Positions 36,800-48,360 of a DNA stretch of 64,000 nt are shown here, piece after piece. The position numbers were made by a program, and so were the translations under genes. The notes below the pieces were generated by a model. That model saw nothing but the letters and a program-made list of their open reading frames with translations. It did no database searches and was not told the DNA's origin. Source of the DNA: Artocarpus heterophyllus (taxonomy: Eukaryota > Streptophyta > Magnoliopsida > Rosales > Moraceae); assembly GCA_025403435.1 (NCBI GenBank), contig CM046332.1, positions 5,033,596-5,097,595 of the forward strand. The letters are read 5' to 3'. The stretch's first letter is position 1. Each line of letters opens with the position of its first letter.

Positions 36800-37900
36800 A
36801 AATTCATTTATGCTGGCGAGTCCAGGAAGAAACCCCACATGTTTCTATCAGCAATGAAAGCAAGGAAGTTATTAGCAAGTGGCTGTATGGGCTATCTGGC
36901 AAACATTGTAGACAAAAGCCAAGAAGGAAAGACAAGAGTTGAAGATGTGCATGTTGTTCATGAATATGAAGATGTGTTTCTTGATGATCTGACAGGTCTA
37001 CCGCCAGAAAGAGAAGTTGAATTCGAGATTGAGCTCGCTCCTGGCACCAATCCAATCTTAAAAGCACCTTACAAAATGGCCCTGGCAGAGTTAAAGGAGC
37101 TTCACATGCAATTAAAGGAGCTACTTGACAAAGTTTTCATCAGGCCAAGTCACTCACCATGGGGTGCTCCAGTCTTGTTTGTGAAGAAGAAGGATGGCAC
37201 TATGAGACTCTACATCGACTATAGAAAGCTGAACAAGGTGATGATCAAGAACAAGTACCCATTGCCTCGAATCGATGATTTGTTTGATCAGCTCAAGTGT
37301 GCATTGGTGTTCTCAAAGATTGATCTACAATCAGGAAATCACCAGTTGAAGGTTAAAGAAGGAGATATCCTTAAGACTACTTTCAGGTCGAGGTATGGTC
37401 ACCATGAATTTGTGGTTGTGCCTTTCGGTCTAACTAATGTACCTGTTGCCTTTATGGATTTGATGAACAGGGTATTCAAGGATTTCCTCGATAAATTTGT
37501 TGTTGTATTTATCAATGATATTCTTGTCTATTCTAAGAATCACGAAGAGCATGAGGAACATTTAAGAATTGTGCTAGAGACTTTAAGAAGACACCAACTG
37601 GATGCAAAGTTCTCCAAATGCGAGTTTTGGCTAGATAAAGTGTCTTTCTTGGGGCATGTTATTTCGAAGGAAGGGATTATGGTTGACCTTGCTAAAGTAG
37701 AAGCTGTTCTCAACTGGAAGCAACCAATGAATGCAAGTGAAATAAGGAGCTTCTTGGGTTTAGCAGGTTATTACCGGAGATTCGTAGAAGATTTCTCCAA
37801 GATAGCAGCTCCACTTACAAACTTGACTCGCAAAGGAAAGAAGTATGAATGGACAGATGCATGTGAAAAGAGTTTTCAAGAATTGAAGAAAAGGTTAACG
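36800..37900 (+). pseudogene. Gypsy reverse transcriptase, catalytic motif altered
   Basis: Open in frame 2 with the full RT motif order: [51 protein letters not shown] (first catalytic aspartate present), VPFGLTNVP, then [11 protein letters not shown], and later [11 protein letters not shown] and [14 protein letters not shown]. The usual box is F(I/V)DD. Here the first of the two aspartates is asparagine (AAT at 37514-37516), which should abolish catalysis. YHQ has also become NHQ. The frame is otherwise intact from about 36581 to 38116. Confidence 0.92.
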
Positions 37901-38290
37901 ACAGCACTAGTGTTGGCAATTCCTAAAGGAAATGATGGGTTTGTTATTTATAGTGGTGCATCCAAGATGGGCCTCGGAGCTGTATTGATGCAAAATGAAA
38001 GGGTGATTGCTTATGCTTCAAGACAACTAAAGGATTATGAAAAGAACTATCCTACTCATGACCTCGAGTTAGCAGCAGTCGTTTTTGCGTTGAAGATATG
38101 GAGACACTACTTATAAGGGGTCCAAGTAAGATCTTCACTAATCATCAAAGTCTAAAGTATTTCTTCATGCAAAGAGACCTGAATATGAGACAACGAAGAT
38201 GGCTAGAGTTGGTGAAGGATTATGATTGTGAAATCCTTTATCATCCTAGAAAAGCTAACCGAGTGGCTGATGCTCTAAGTAGGAAGTCAG
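37900..38290 (+). pseudogene. Gypsy RNase H, catalytic residues lost, frameshifted
   Basis: The first catalytic aspartate is glycine ([16 protein letters not shown] at 37955-37957), while the glutamate in [14 protein letters not shown] remains. A frameshift between about 38113 and 38135 moves the reading from frame 2 to frame 1. After it, the conserved TDH is TNH (IFTNHQSLKYFF), so another aspartate is gone. The domain ends with KANRVADALSRK. Two of the key acids are missing, so it is inactive independently of the frameshift. Confidence 0.88.
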
Positions 38291-39845
38291 TTGCCACATC
38301 GATGTCAATGCAAGGAATGTCAACACCTTTAAGAAAGGAAATTCTAAACTTCAATCTGGAACTTTTAGCAGGCCAGCTATCAGCACTCTCTCTTGCTCCG
38401 ACGATGTACGATGAAATTTAGAGAAAACAAGATGAAGATGTAAGTCTTGTAAGGATCAAGCAAGAAATGAAAGAAGAAAAATGTCAAGAGTTTCGTATCA
38501 CGGATGACGAAACTCTGTATCTCAAGGACCGTTTATGTGTTCCCAATGTTGATGATTTTAGTGAAAAGATCTTGGCAGAAATTCATGATACTCCTTACTC
38601 TATTCATCAAGGTGCAACAAAGATGTATAATGATCTAAGGGGTAACTTTTGGTGGTTTGGAATGAAACGTGATGTTGCAAAGTATGTAAAGAAATGTATG
38701 ACATGTCAGCAAGTAAAGGCTGAACACTAGAGACCTGGTGGTGAACTACAGTCTATCCTAATACCGGAATGGAAATAGGAGGATATAGCAATGGATTTCA
38801 TTATTAGTTTGCCCAGAACTATGAATGGTTATGATGCAATTTGGGTAGTTGTGGATCGACAGACTAAGACGGCGCATTTCATTCCTATCAAAATCACTTA
38901 CTCCATGGAACGGTTAGCGAAACTCTACGTCAAGGAAATTGTACGACTTCATGGGATTCCCAAGTCAATCATCTCAGATCGTGATGGCAGGTTCACATCT
39001 AAGTTTTGGAAGAGTGTACAGACTGCTATGGGAACCAAGCTACATTTTAGTACAGCTTTCCATCCTCAGATAGATGGCCAAACGGAGAAGACAAACTTGA
39101 TTTTAAAAGATATGCTTTGGGCTTGTTCTCTCGAATTTAAGACCAGTCGGTGTAAAATGTTGCTGTTAGCAGAGTTTGCTTACAACAACAGCTTTCAGGT
39201 GACAATTGGGATGGCACCATATGAGGCTTTGTATGGACGAAAATGCAGATCGCCTATATGTTGGCACGAAGCTGGTGAAAAAAAGATGATGGAAAGCGTC
39301 GATGCTGAAAGAATTGATTTTGTTAATGAAACATCGGAGATGATAAAGTTGATAAGAAGAAGAATAGAGACCGCACAAAGCCGTCAAAGGAGTTATGCTG
39401 ACAAGAGAAGAAGACCCTTAGAGTTCACCGTGGGTGAATATGTGTTTCTGAAGGTTGCACCAATGAAAGGAGTTATGAGATTTGGGAAGAAATGCAAGTT
39501 AAGTCCAAGATTCATCGATCCTTATGAAATTGTTAAGCGGATAGGCAAAGTAGCTTATCAGCTGAAGTTGCCTTCTGAGATGTCCGCAATGCACGATGTG
39601 TTCCATATCTCCATGCTCAAGAAGTATTTTTTGGACCCTACGCATGTGATTGAGCCACAAGTGATCGAGATACGAGAAGACTTAAGTTATGAAGAAAAGC
39701 CAATGAAGATACTCGATCTGAAAACTAAGACCTTGTGGAATAAGGAAATTCCATTGGTCAAGGTGTTATAGCGAAATCATCAAGTTGAAGAAGCCACATG
39801 GGAACGTGAAGATGACATGAGAGCTATGTATCCGCATTTATTCTA
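38291..39845 (+). pseudogene. Gypsy integrase with chromodomain-like tail, broken by stops
   Basis: Frame 1. The zinc-binding HHCC region is seen in HDTPYSIHQGATKMYNDLRG and CMTCQQVKAEH. The core has VVVDRQTKTAHF, IISDRDGRFTS and DGQTEKTNLILKDM, so all three acidic residues appear present. The C-terminal part has GEYVFLKVAPMKG and the tail MHDVFHISMLKKY. Stops fall at about 38419, at 38728-38730, near 38776 and at 39769-39771. Sequence after the last stop (RNHQVEEATWERE) is the usual chromodomain-type ending, closed by TAA at about 39843-39845. Chromodomains of this class guide insertion toward heterochromatin, which fits the location, but that link is inference. Confidence 0.9.
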
Positions 39846-39867
39846 AGTTTCGAAGACGAAACCTTTA

Positions 39868-39880
39868 TAAGGTGGGGAGA
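39868..39880 (+). promoter_or_regulatory. Polypurine tract of the gypsy element
   Basis: AAGGTGGGGAGA directly before the 3' LTR (followed by AT). It is the plus-strand primer site and fixes the LTR start. Confidence 0.85.
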
Positions 39881-39882
39881 AT

Positions 39883-42867
39883 CGTAACACTCGCCTATTT
39901 TTATGTAATGAATCACGTTAAGTTAGTAACGACGTTAATGATATCTTGTTAATAATTTATGTTATATGTAATGATATATGATGTTAATGTTACTAACTTT
40001 TTATGTCAAGTTTTATGACAAGTGATGACCGCATGCAATCGTTGTGCTCAAGTATTCATGATTATTTTAATGTATGATTAATTATGATGCAATGATACAT
40101 GAATGTTTTAATGTATGGCATTTATGGACAGATCGGCAGGCCAGACTTTTAAGTTCAGTAGGCCGAAATGTCTACCCAAGATCGGCAGGCCGAAGGAGAA
40201 AATTGACAGGCCGAACATGGCTGACGAGCAATCAGTAGAAATCTCTCCAGATTTATGGTTGAGATAATTACATTAAATGGGTGATTTATTGTGATTAATT
40301 GACATATTAATGGAATAATTTTGTCAGTTAAGGAAATAAAAGAGTTGACTTCGCATTGATTTGTCTGATTTTAAATGGTTTCCTATTTTAAGAGGGCAAA
40401 AATATGGCAAGTGAGGCTAAAGTTTTGACTTTCCCTCTTTGCTCTCCTTCCTTCACGCCTGTTAGCACCATTTGAGTCAGAAAACTTCTGACTTAATGAA
40501 GAGTTTTGACTCTCCTTCTTTGTACGTTATGCCATTAACTTACGTTAAAAAATTTTTAACGTTCTTTTCCATTTTTCTCTCATCCTCTCACGTTTTCTCT
40601 CTCAATTTCTAACGCTTCTTTGTCTTTCTTTCTTCCTCTTCTCTTCTCCACGAATTTCATCCTTCTTCCTCTCAAAAATTTTCTAAGAATATTGAAAGAA
40701 AAATTGAAATTTTGTTGGTTGAATTCAAGGGTTTTGAGAAGAAATTTCAAGGTAAGAACTCAGTTTTTTTTTTCGATGTTTTGAAAAGAAATTCTCCTCC
40801 TCAATCGTCTGCAATATCCTTCTATAGGTATTGTATTTTGTCTTGAGTCATTTTATATGATGTTTATGTATTTATTATGTAATGTTTCTTCAAGTTTCAA
40901 GTTGTTTCAACGTTTCTATGATAAAATATGAATTTTCTATCTTCTACCCCTCACAGTAAAATATTACTGTTTGGATATAGTGCAAGAAAATGTAATGTTT
41001 ATTCAAGAGGTAAATGAATGATGTTTTTCATGAAAGTTGTCAAGAATATGCATGTATAATTTATGATGAATGTATTTTATGTTATGAAATTTTTATGAGA
41101 TTACATTAAGAAAATTGTTTTAACAATGTTATTTCTAAATTTTTTTCTATGAAATGTTATTTATGTTTAAAAGATTTTAGGATAATGAAATAATTTTATT
41201 CATGATAATAAGATGTTTGAAGGAATTAAAAAAATTAAAATATATGTATTTTAATTGTTCAAAAACGTTTTTAACAGATATTCATCTCTAAAATGTATGG
41301 TTTGTTTTTGCATGCTTAAAGTAATTTTTATGATTTAAGAAAAATCATGATAACATGTTTATGTGATGACAATTTTTATTATGGTTATGAATTATGTTTG
41401 TAATATGAGAATAATATATATATGAATGTTATATGAAAGAATGATATATGAATCAATGTTTTATGATAAGTATTAATTTTATTGTATTTTTAAATAGAAA
41501 AATGGCATGAACACTCAAAGAAGTGAGCACATTGAGACCGCGGTGTCGTCACCAAAAGTATATTAAGGTTAAGTAAGCTAGCGTTAAAGAAAGTATATTC
41601 TCACCTGCAACATGACACGTTTTACAAAGTTTGATGACATGTTCACTATGATATTCATGATAATTTTATGGTTGTTTTCCCTAAAGGAATTCTTATGAAA
41701 GATTTTCATAATTTAAAGTTATGTATGCGTGATGATGACAAGTTTTAAAGCATGAAAATTATGTATAATTATGTATCACCTAATAAGTGTTGCACACCAA
41801 TGTTATGAAATGATATGTTATGATGTCATGATTGGTTTGGGATTAGCTACCCTTCTCCTTTCATGACGGCGTGCCTACTATGATGAAATAAAAGATAAAA
41901 TGAAATAAGTTTTTAAATGGTCAATGCAATAAAAGATATGTTTATATGAAATTGTGCTTAAGGCACTTTTATGATATGATGACAATGAGGATGATGATGT
42001 TTATGTAACATTTTAAATTGTGAGAATTATATGTACTTACTAAGCATTAGCTTAATCATGTTTTATGTCATGTTGCAGATAAGGGTAAGAAAATCATGGA
42101 TTAGGCGAAGGACATGGGAAGGCGTGTGAGCACTAAGCACGATGAATTGTAACCGGAAGTACGCCGAGAAGAATGAATTGATGTTTTAAATCAAGTTTTA
42201 TATTTTGAATATTATTTTTATGTTAAGTTTTAAGAATATTTATATATGGACTTATATTATATTTTATCATTTTTTTTAAGAATTTCGATCTTCCGCATTT
42301 TTTTGAAAAGTTAAATCTTTTTTGCAAAATAAGTTTTCTCTAAGTTTTTGGCTCGGTCGGCCTGCCGATGTTCAAAAGTTTGGCCTGTCGATTACGTTTT
42401 CGGCCTGCCGAACGAAGATGAGATTTTAAGCCAGTTTTGCAAAGCCTCTACCGGCCTGCAGGTAGAGGGAACTCCAGCCTGCTGATCATGTTTGGCATAC
42501 CAAAGTCCCAAGTTCGGCCTGCCGAACTGTGGGAGTAAGTAAACATTAAATAATGTGATGATTAATCAAATATGATGTGATGTTTTTATAAGTCCTGATT
42601 TTACAACTTGGTATATCTATGTCATTAAAATAAGTTTATGATTAATTTAAAGTATAATTGAATAAATTATGACATGGAATGAGTTTAGCAATGTGATTTA
42701 ACAATGTTAAGTTATTAAAAAAATATGTACGAATAGATACTGGTTTACTATGTTTATTTTCTTTTACAATTAAAAGTATCGTTTAAGTTTTGTATTCAAA
42801 TATATGTTTAGAGTTAAATAAGTATGAATGTAACGACATTTGTGACGTCCGTAAGGGGGGCATTACA
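39883..42867 (+). repeat. 3' LTR of the gypsy element (2985 bp)
   Basis: It aligns end to end with the 5' LTR. The first base is C where the 5' LTR has T (CGTAACAC), and the end is GCATTACA. It has an insertion near 40150-40180 and a deletion near 41880-41895 relative to the 5' LTR, plus scattered substitutions. Inverted-repeat motifs TCGGC-CT/AG-GCCGA are at 40182-40193, 42357-42368, 42400-42411 and 42514-42525; the last extends to AGTTCGGC-CT-GCCGAACT. Confidence 0.93.
42357..42525. repeat. Cluster of TCGGCCTGCCGA inverted repeats in the 3' LTR
   Basis: Perfect 12-bp copies lie at 42357-42368, 42400-42411 and 42514-42525, with decayed copies between. The last has 8-bp arms (AGTTCGGC / GCCGAACT). 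Confidence 0.85.
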
Positions 42868-42872
42868 CCCAA
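42868..42872. repeat. Target-site duplication CCCAA, right of the gypsy element
   Basis: Matches 32007-32011; satellite sequence continues in register (CCCAAGGTCCAAGACG). Confidence 0.93.
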
Positions 42873-44199
42873 GGTCCAAGACGAAGAGTCCAACTAGGTC
42901 TGACAAGGTTACGGCCGAGTAGAGAAGGCCAGGTCCAGGCTACGGCTGACCAAGTTCAGGATGAAGAGTCCAACCAGGCTACGACCGAGACCCAAGGTCC
43001 TAGACGAAGAGTCCAACCAGGTCCGAGAAGGCCAGGTCCAGGCTTCGGCCAACCAGGTCTAGGACGAAGAGTCCAACCAGGCTACAAACGAGACCCAAGG
43101 TCTAGGACGAAGAGTTCGACCAGGTCCAAGAAGTTTTCAGCAGACCAGAGAGGCTAGGTCCAGGCTATGGCCGACTAGGTCTAGGACGAAGAGTCCGAGT
43201 AGGTCCGAAAACGTTACGATCGACCAGAGAGGCCAGATCCAGGCTACAGCCAACCAGGTCCAAGATGAAGAGCCCAACTAGGCAACAGCTGAGACCCGAG
43301 GTCCAGGACGAAGAGTCCGACCAGGTCCGAGAAGGTTATGGCCGACCAAAGAGGCCAAGTCCAGGCTACAGCCGACGAGAGAGGCCAGGTCCAGGCCATG
43401 GCCGACCAGGTCTAGGGCGAAGAGTCCAACCACGCTACTACTGAGACCCAAGGTCCAGGACGAAGAGTCTGACTAGGTCCGAGAAGGTTAAGGCCGACCA
43501 GAGAGGCCAGGTCCAGGCCACAACCGACCAGGTCCGAAACGAACAGCCCAACCAGGCAACGACCGAGACCCGAGGTCCAGGACGAAGGGTCTGACCTGGT
43601 AGGAGAAGGTTACAGCTGACCAAAAAGGCCAAGTCCAGGCTACAGTCGACCAGAGAGGCCAGGTCCAGCCTTCGGCCGACCAGGTCTAGGGCAAAAAGTC
43701 CAACCAGGCCACGACCGAGACCCAACGTCCAGGACAAGGAGTCCGACTAGGTCCAAGAAGGGTACGGCTGACCAGAGAGGCCAGTTCTAGGCTACGACCA
43801 ACCAGGTCCAAGACGCAGAGTCCAACCAGGCAACGACTAAGACCCAAGGTCCAGGACAAAGAGTCCGACTAGGTCCGAGCAGGTTACGGCAGACCAGAGA
43901 GGCCAGGTCCAGGCTACAGCCAACCAGAGAGGTCAGGTCCAAGCTACGGCCGACCAGGTCCAGGGCGAAGAGTTCAACTAGGCTACAACCAAGAGCCAAC
44001 GTCTAGGAGGAAGAGTCTGTCCAGGTCCAAGAAGGTTACAATCGACCAGAGAGACCAGCTCCAGGCTACGACTGGCCAGGTCAAGGACGAAGAGTCAAAC
44101 CAGGCTACGACCGAGACCAAAGGTCCAGGACGAAGAGTCCGACCAGGTTCGAGAAGGTTACGGCCGACCAGAGAGACAAGGTCCAAGCTATGGCCGACC

Positions 44200-46110
44200 A
44201 GGTCTAGGACAAAGAGTCCAACCAGGCTACGATCGAGACCCAAGGTCTAGGGCGAAGAGTCCAACCAGGTCTGACAAGGTTACGACCGAGCAGAGAAGTC
44301 CAGGTCCAGGAAACAGCCGACCAGATCCAGGACGAAGAGTCCAACCAGGCTGCGACCGAGACCCAACGTCTAGGACGAAGAGACCGACCAGGTCTAAGAA
44401 TGTTACAGCCGACCAGGTCTAGGACAAAGAGTCCAACAAGGATACGACCGAGACCCAAGGTCTAGGACGAAGAGACTGTCTAGGTCCGGGAAGGTTATAG
44501 CCGACCAAAGAGGCCAGGTCCCGGACAAAGAGTCCAACTAGGCTACGAATGAGACTCAAGGTCCAAGACGAAGAGTCCGACTCGGTCCGAGAAGGTTACG
44601 GCCGACCAGAAAGGCCAGGCCCAGGCTACGACCTGCCAGGTCAAGGACGAAGAGTCGAACCAGGCTACGATCGAGACCCAAGGTCCAGGACGAAGAGTCC
44701 GACCAGGACCATGAAGGTTACGGCCTACCAGAGAGGATAGGGCCAGGCTACGGTCGACCAGGTCTAGGACGAAGAGTCCAACCAGGTCTGACAAAGTTAC
44801 GGTCGAGCAGAGAAGGCCAGGTCCAGGCTACGGCCGACCAAGTCCAGGACGAAGAGTCCAACCAGGCTACAACCGAGACCCAAGGTCAAGGACGAAGAGT
44901 CCGATCAGGTCAGAGAAGGTTACGGCCGACCAAAGTGGCTAGGTCCAGACTACGACTGACCAGGTCCAAGACGAAGAGTCCAACAAGGCAATGACTGAGA
45001 CCCAAGGTCCAAGACGAAGTGTCCGACCAAGTCTGAGAAGGTTACGGTCGACTAGAGAGGCCAGCTCCAAGCTATGGCCGACCAGGTCTAGGGCGAAGAG
45101 TCCAGCCAGGCTACGAACGAGACCAAATGTCCAGGATGAAGAGTCTGACTAGGTCCGAGAAGGTTACGGCCAGCCAGAGAGGCCAAGTCCTGGCTACGAC
45201 CGACCAGGTCCAAGACGAAGAGTCCAACAAGGCAACGACTGAGACCCAAGGTCCAAGACGAAGAGTCCGACCATGTCCGAGAAGGTTACGGACCAGGTCC
45301 AGGCTACAGCCGACCAGGTCCAGGATGAAGAGTCCAACCAGGCTACGACCGAGTCGCAAGGTCCAGGACAAAGAGTCCGACTAGGTTTGAGAAGGTTACG
45401 GCCGACTAGAGAGGCCTGGTCTAGGCTACGGCTAACCAGGTCGAAGACGAAGAGTCCAACCAGTTCACGATCGAGACCCAAGGTCTAGGATGAAGAGTCT
45501 GTCCAGGTCTGAGAAGGTTATGTCCGACCATAGAGGCCAGGTCCAGGCTACGATTGGCCAGGTCAAGGACGAAGAGTCGAACTAGGCTGCGACCGAGACC
45601 AAAGGTCCAGGGCAAAGAGTCCGACCAGGCTACGGCCGAGATCCAAGGTCCAGGACGAAGAGTCCGATCAGGTCCGAGAAGGTTATGGCCGACTAGAGAG
45701 GCAAAGTCCAGGCTACGACCAACCAGGTCAAGGACGAAGAGTCGAACCCGGCTACGCCCGAGACCAAAGGTCCAAGGCGAAGAGTCCGACCAGGTCTGAG
45801 AAGGTTACGGCCGACCAGAGAGGCTAGGTCCAGGCTATGGCCAACCAGGTCTAGGACGAAGAGTCCAACTAGGCTGCGATTGAGACCCAAGGTCTAGGAC
45901 GAAGAGTCCAACCAGGTCCGACAAGGTTACGGCCGAGCAAAGAAGGCCAGGTCCAGGCTACGGCCAACCAGATCCAGGACAAAGAGTCCAACCAAGCTGC
46001 GACCAAGACCCAAGGTCTAGGACGAAGAGACCGACCAGGTCTGAGAATATTACGGCCTACTAGGTCTAGGACAAAGAGTCCAACTAGGCTACGACTGAGA
46101 CCCAAGGTCT
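44200..46110. repeat. 1647-bp higher-order repeat within block II
   Basis: Segments around 44204-44458 and 45869-46105 match closely, sharing the GAAGAGACCGACCAGGTCT marker (44381, 46028). The region between is ordinary monomers. Confidence 0.7.
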
Positions 46111-48360
46111 AGGATGAAGAGTTTGACTAGGTCTAAGAAGGTTATGGCTGACCCGAGAGGCCTGGTCTAGGCTACGGCCGACTAGGTCCAAGACGAAGAG
46201 TCCAACTATGCCACGACTGAGACCCAACGTCCAGGACAAAGAGTTCGACCAGGTTCAAGAAGGTTACGGCTGACCAGAGAGGCTAGGTCCACGCTACAGC
46301 CGACTAGGTCCAGGACGAAGAGTCCAACCAGGCTGCGACTAAGACCCAAGGTCTAGGACGAAGAGTCTTACCAGGTCCGAGAAGGTTACGGCAGACCAAA
46401 GAGGCCAGGTCCAGGACGAAGAGTCAAACCAGGCTACGACCGAGACCCAAGGACCAGGACGAAGAGTCCGACCAGGTCCGAGAAGGTTAAGGGGACCAGA
46501 GAGGCCAGGTCCAGGCTACTACCAGACAAGCCTAGGATAAAGAGTCCAACCAGGCTACGACTGAGACCCATGGTCTAGGATGAAGAGTTCGAATAGGTTC
46601 GAGAAAGTTACAGCTGACTAGAGAGGCCAGGTCCAGGCTACGACCGACCAGGTCTAGGACGAAGAGTCCAACTAGGCTACGACCGAGACCCAAGGTCCAG
46701 GACGAAGAGTCCGACCCAGTTTGAGAAGGTTACGGTTGACCAGGTCTAGGATAAGGAGTCCAACTATGCTATGACTAAGACCTAAGGTCTAGGACGAAGA
46801 GTCCGACCAGGTCTGAGAAGGTTACGACCGATGGAAGAGGCTAGGGACAGGCTATGGCAGACCAAGTTCTGGACGAAGAGTCCAACCAGGCCACGACCGA
46901 GACCCAACATCCAGGACAAAGAGTCCAACCAGGTCCGAGAAGGTTACGGCTGACCAAAGAGGCCAAGTCCAGGCTACTACTGGCCAGGTCTAGGATAAAG
47001 AGTCCAACTAGGCTACGATTGAGTCCCATGGTCTCCGATGAAGAGTTCGACTAGGTCCGAGAAGGTTACAGCCAACTAGAGAGGCCAGGTCTAGGCTACG
47101 ACCGACCAGGTGTAGGACGAAGAGTCCAACTAGGCTACGAACGAGACCCAAGGTCTAGGACGAAGAGTCCGACCAGGTCCGAGAAGGTTATGTCTGACCA
47201 GGTCTAGGACAAGGAGTGTAAATATGCTACAATTGAGACCCAAGGTCTAGGACAAAGAGTTCGACCAGGTCTGAGAAGGTTACGGCCGACCAAAGAGGCC
47301 AGGTCCAGGCTACGACCGGCCAGGTCAAGGATGAAGAGTTGAACCAGGCTACGACCTAGACCAAAGGTCCAAGACGAAGAGTCCGACCAGGTCTGAGAAG
47401 GTTACGGCCGACCAAAGAGGCCAGGTCCCGGACGAAGAGTCCAACCAGGCCATGACCGAGACCCAAAGTCTAGTACAAAGAGTCCAACCAGGTCCTAGAA
47501 GGTTACGGTCGACTAGAGAAGGCCAGGCGTAGGCTACGACCGAGACATAAGGTCCAGGACGAAGAGACCGACTAGATCTAGGATAAAGAGTCCAACTAGG
47601 CTACAACTGAGACCCAAGGTCCAGGATGAAGAGTCCGACTAGGTCCGAGAAGGTTACGGCCGACCAAAGAGTCCAGGTCTAGGCTACGACAGACTAGGTC
47701 CAAGATGAAGAGTCCAACCAGGCCACAACCAAAACCCAATGACCAGGACAATGAGTCCGACTAGTTTCGAGAAGGTTACGGCAGACCAAAGACGCCAGGC
47801 CTAGGCTACAGCCGACTAGGTCTAGGATGAAGAGTCCAACTAGGCTATGACCAAGACCCAAGCTCTAGGACAAAGAGTTTGACCAGGTCCGAGAAGGTTG
47901 CGGCCGACCAGAGAGGCCAGGTCTAGGCTACGGCCGACCAGGTGTAGGATGAAGAGTCCAACAAGTCTACGACCGAGACCCAAGGTCTAGGACAAATAGT
48001 CTAACTTAGCCCGAGAAGGTTACGGCCGACCAGAGAAGGCCAGGTCCAGGCTACGGCTGACTAGGTCCAAGACGAAGAGTCCAACTAGGCTATGACCGAG
48101 ACCTAAGGTCTAGGCCTGAGAAAGTTACGGCCAACCAGGTCTAGGACAAAGAGTCCGAGTAGGCTACGACTGAGACCAAAGGTCTAGGATGAAAAGTCCG
48201 ACCAGGTCCGATAAGGTTACGGCTGACCAAAGAGGCCATGTCCAGGCTACAGTAGACCAGGTCCAGGATGAAGAGTCCAACCAGGCTACGACAGAGACCC
48301 AAGGTCGAGGATGAAGAGTCTAACCAGGTCTGAGATGGTTACGGCTGACCAGAGAGGCCA

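Larger units (their letters stand above)
32012..42867 (+). mobile_element. Ty3/gypsy LTR retrotransposon, full length but inactive (10.86 kb)
   Basis: It has two ~3.0-kb LTRs, an initiator tRNA-Met primer-binding site, gag with zinc knuckles, protease, reverse transcriptase, RNase H, integrase, a polypurine tract and a CCCAA target duplication in satellite DNA. Integrase after RNase H defines Ty3/gypsy. The pol tail (KEIPLVKVL, then RNHQVEEATWERE after a stop) and the long LTRs suggest a chromovirus of the Tekay/Del type. The reading is broken by two frameshifts, many stops and loss of catalytic residues. The LTRs differ by substitutions and several indels, so the insertion is not recent. Confidence 0.96.
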
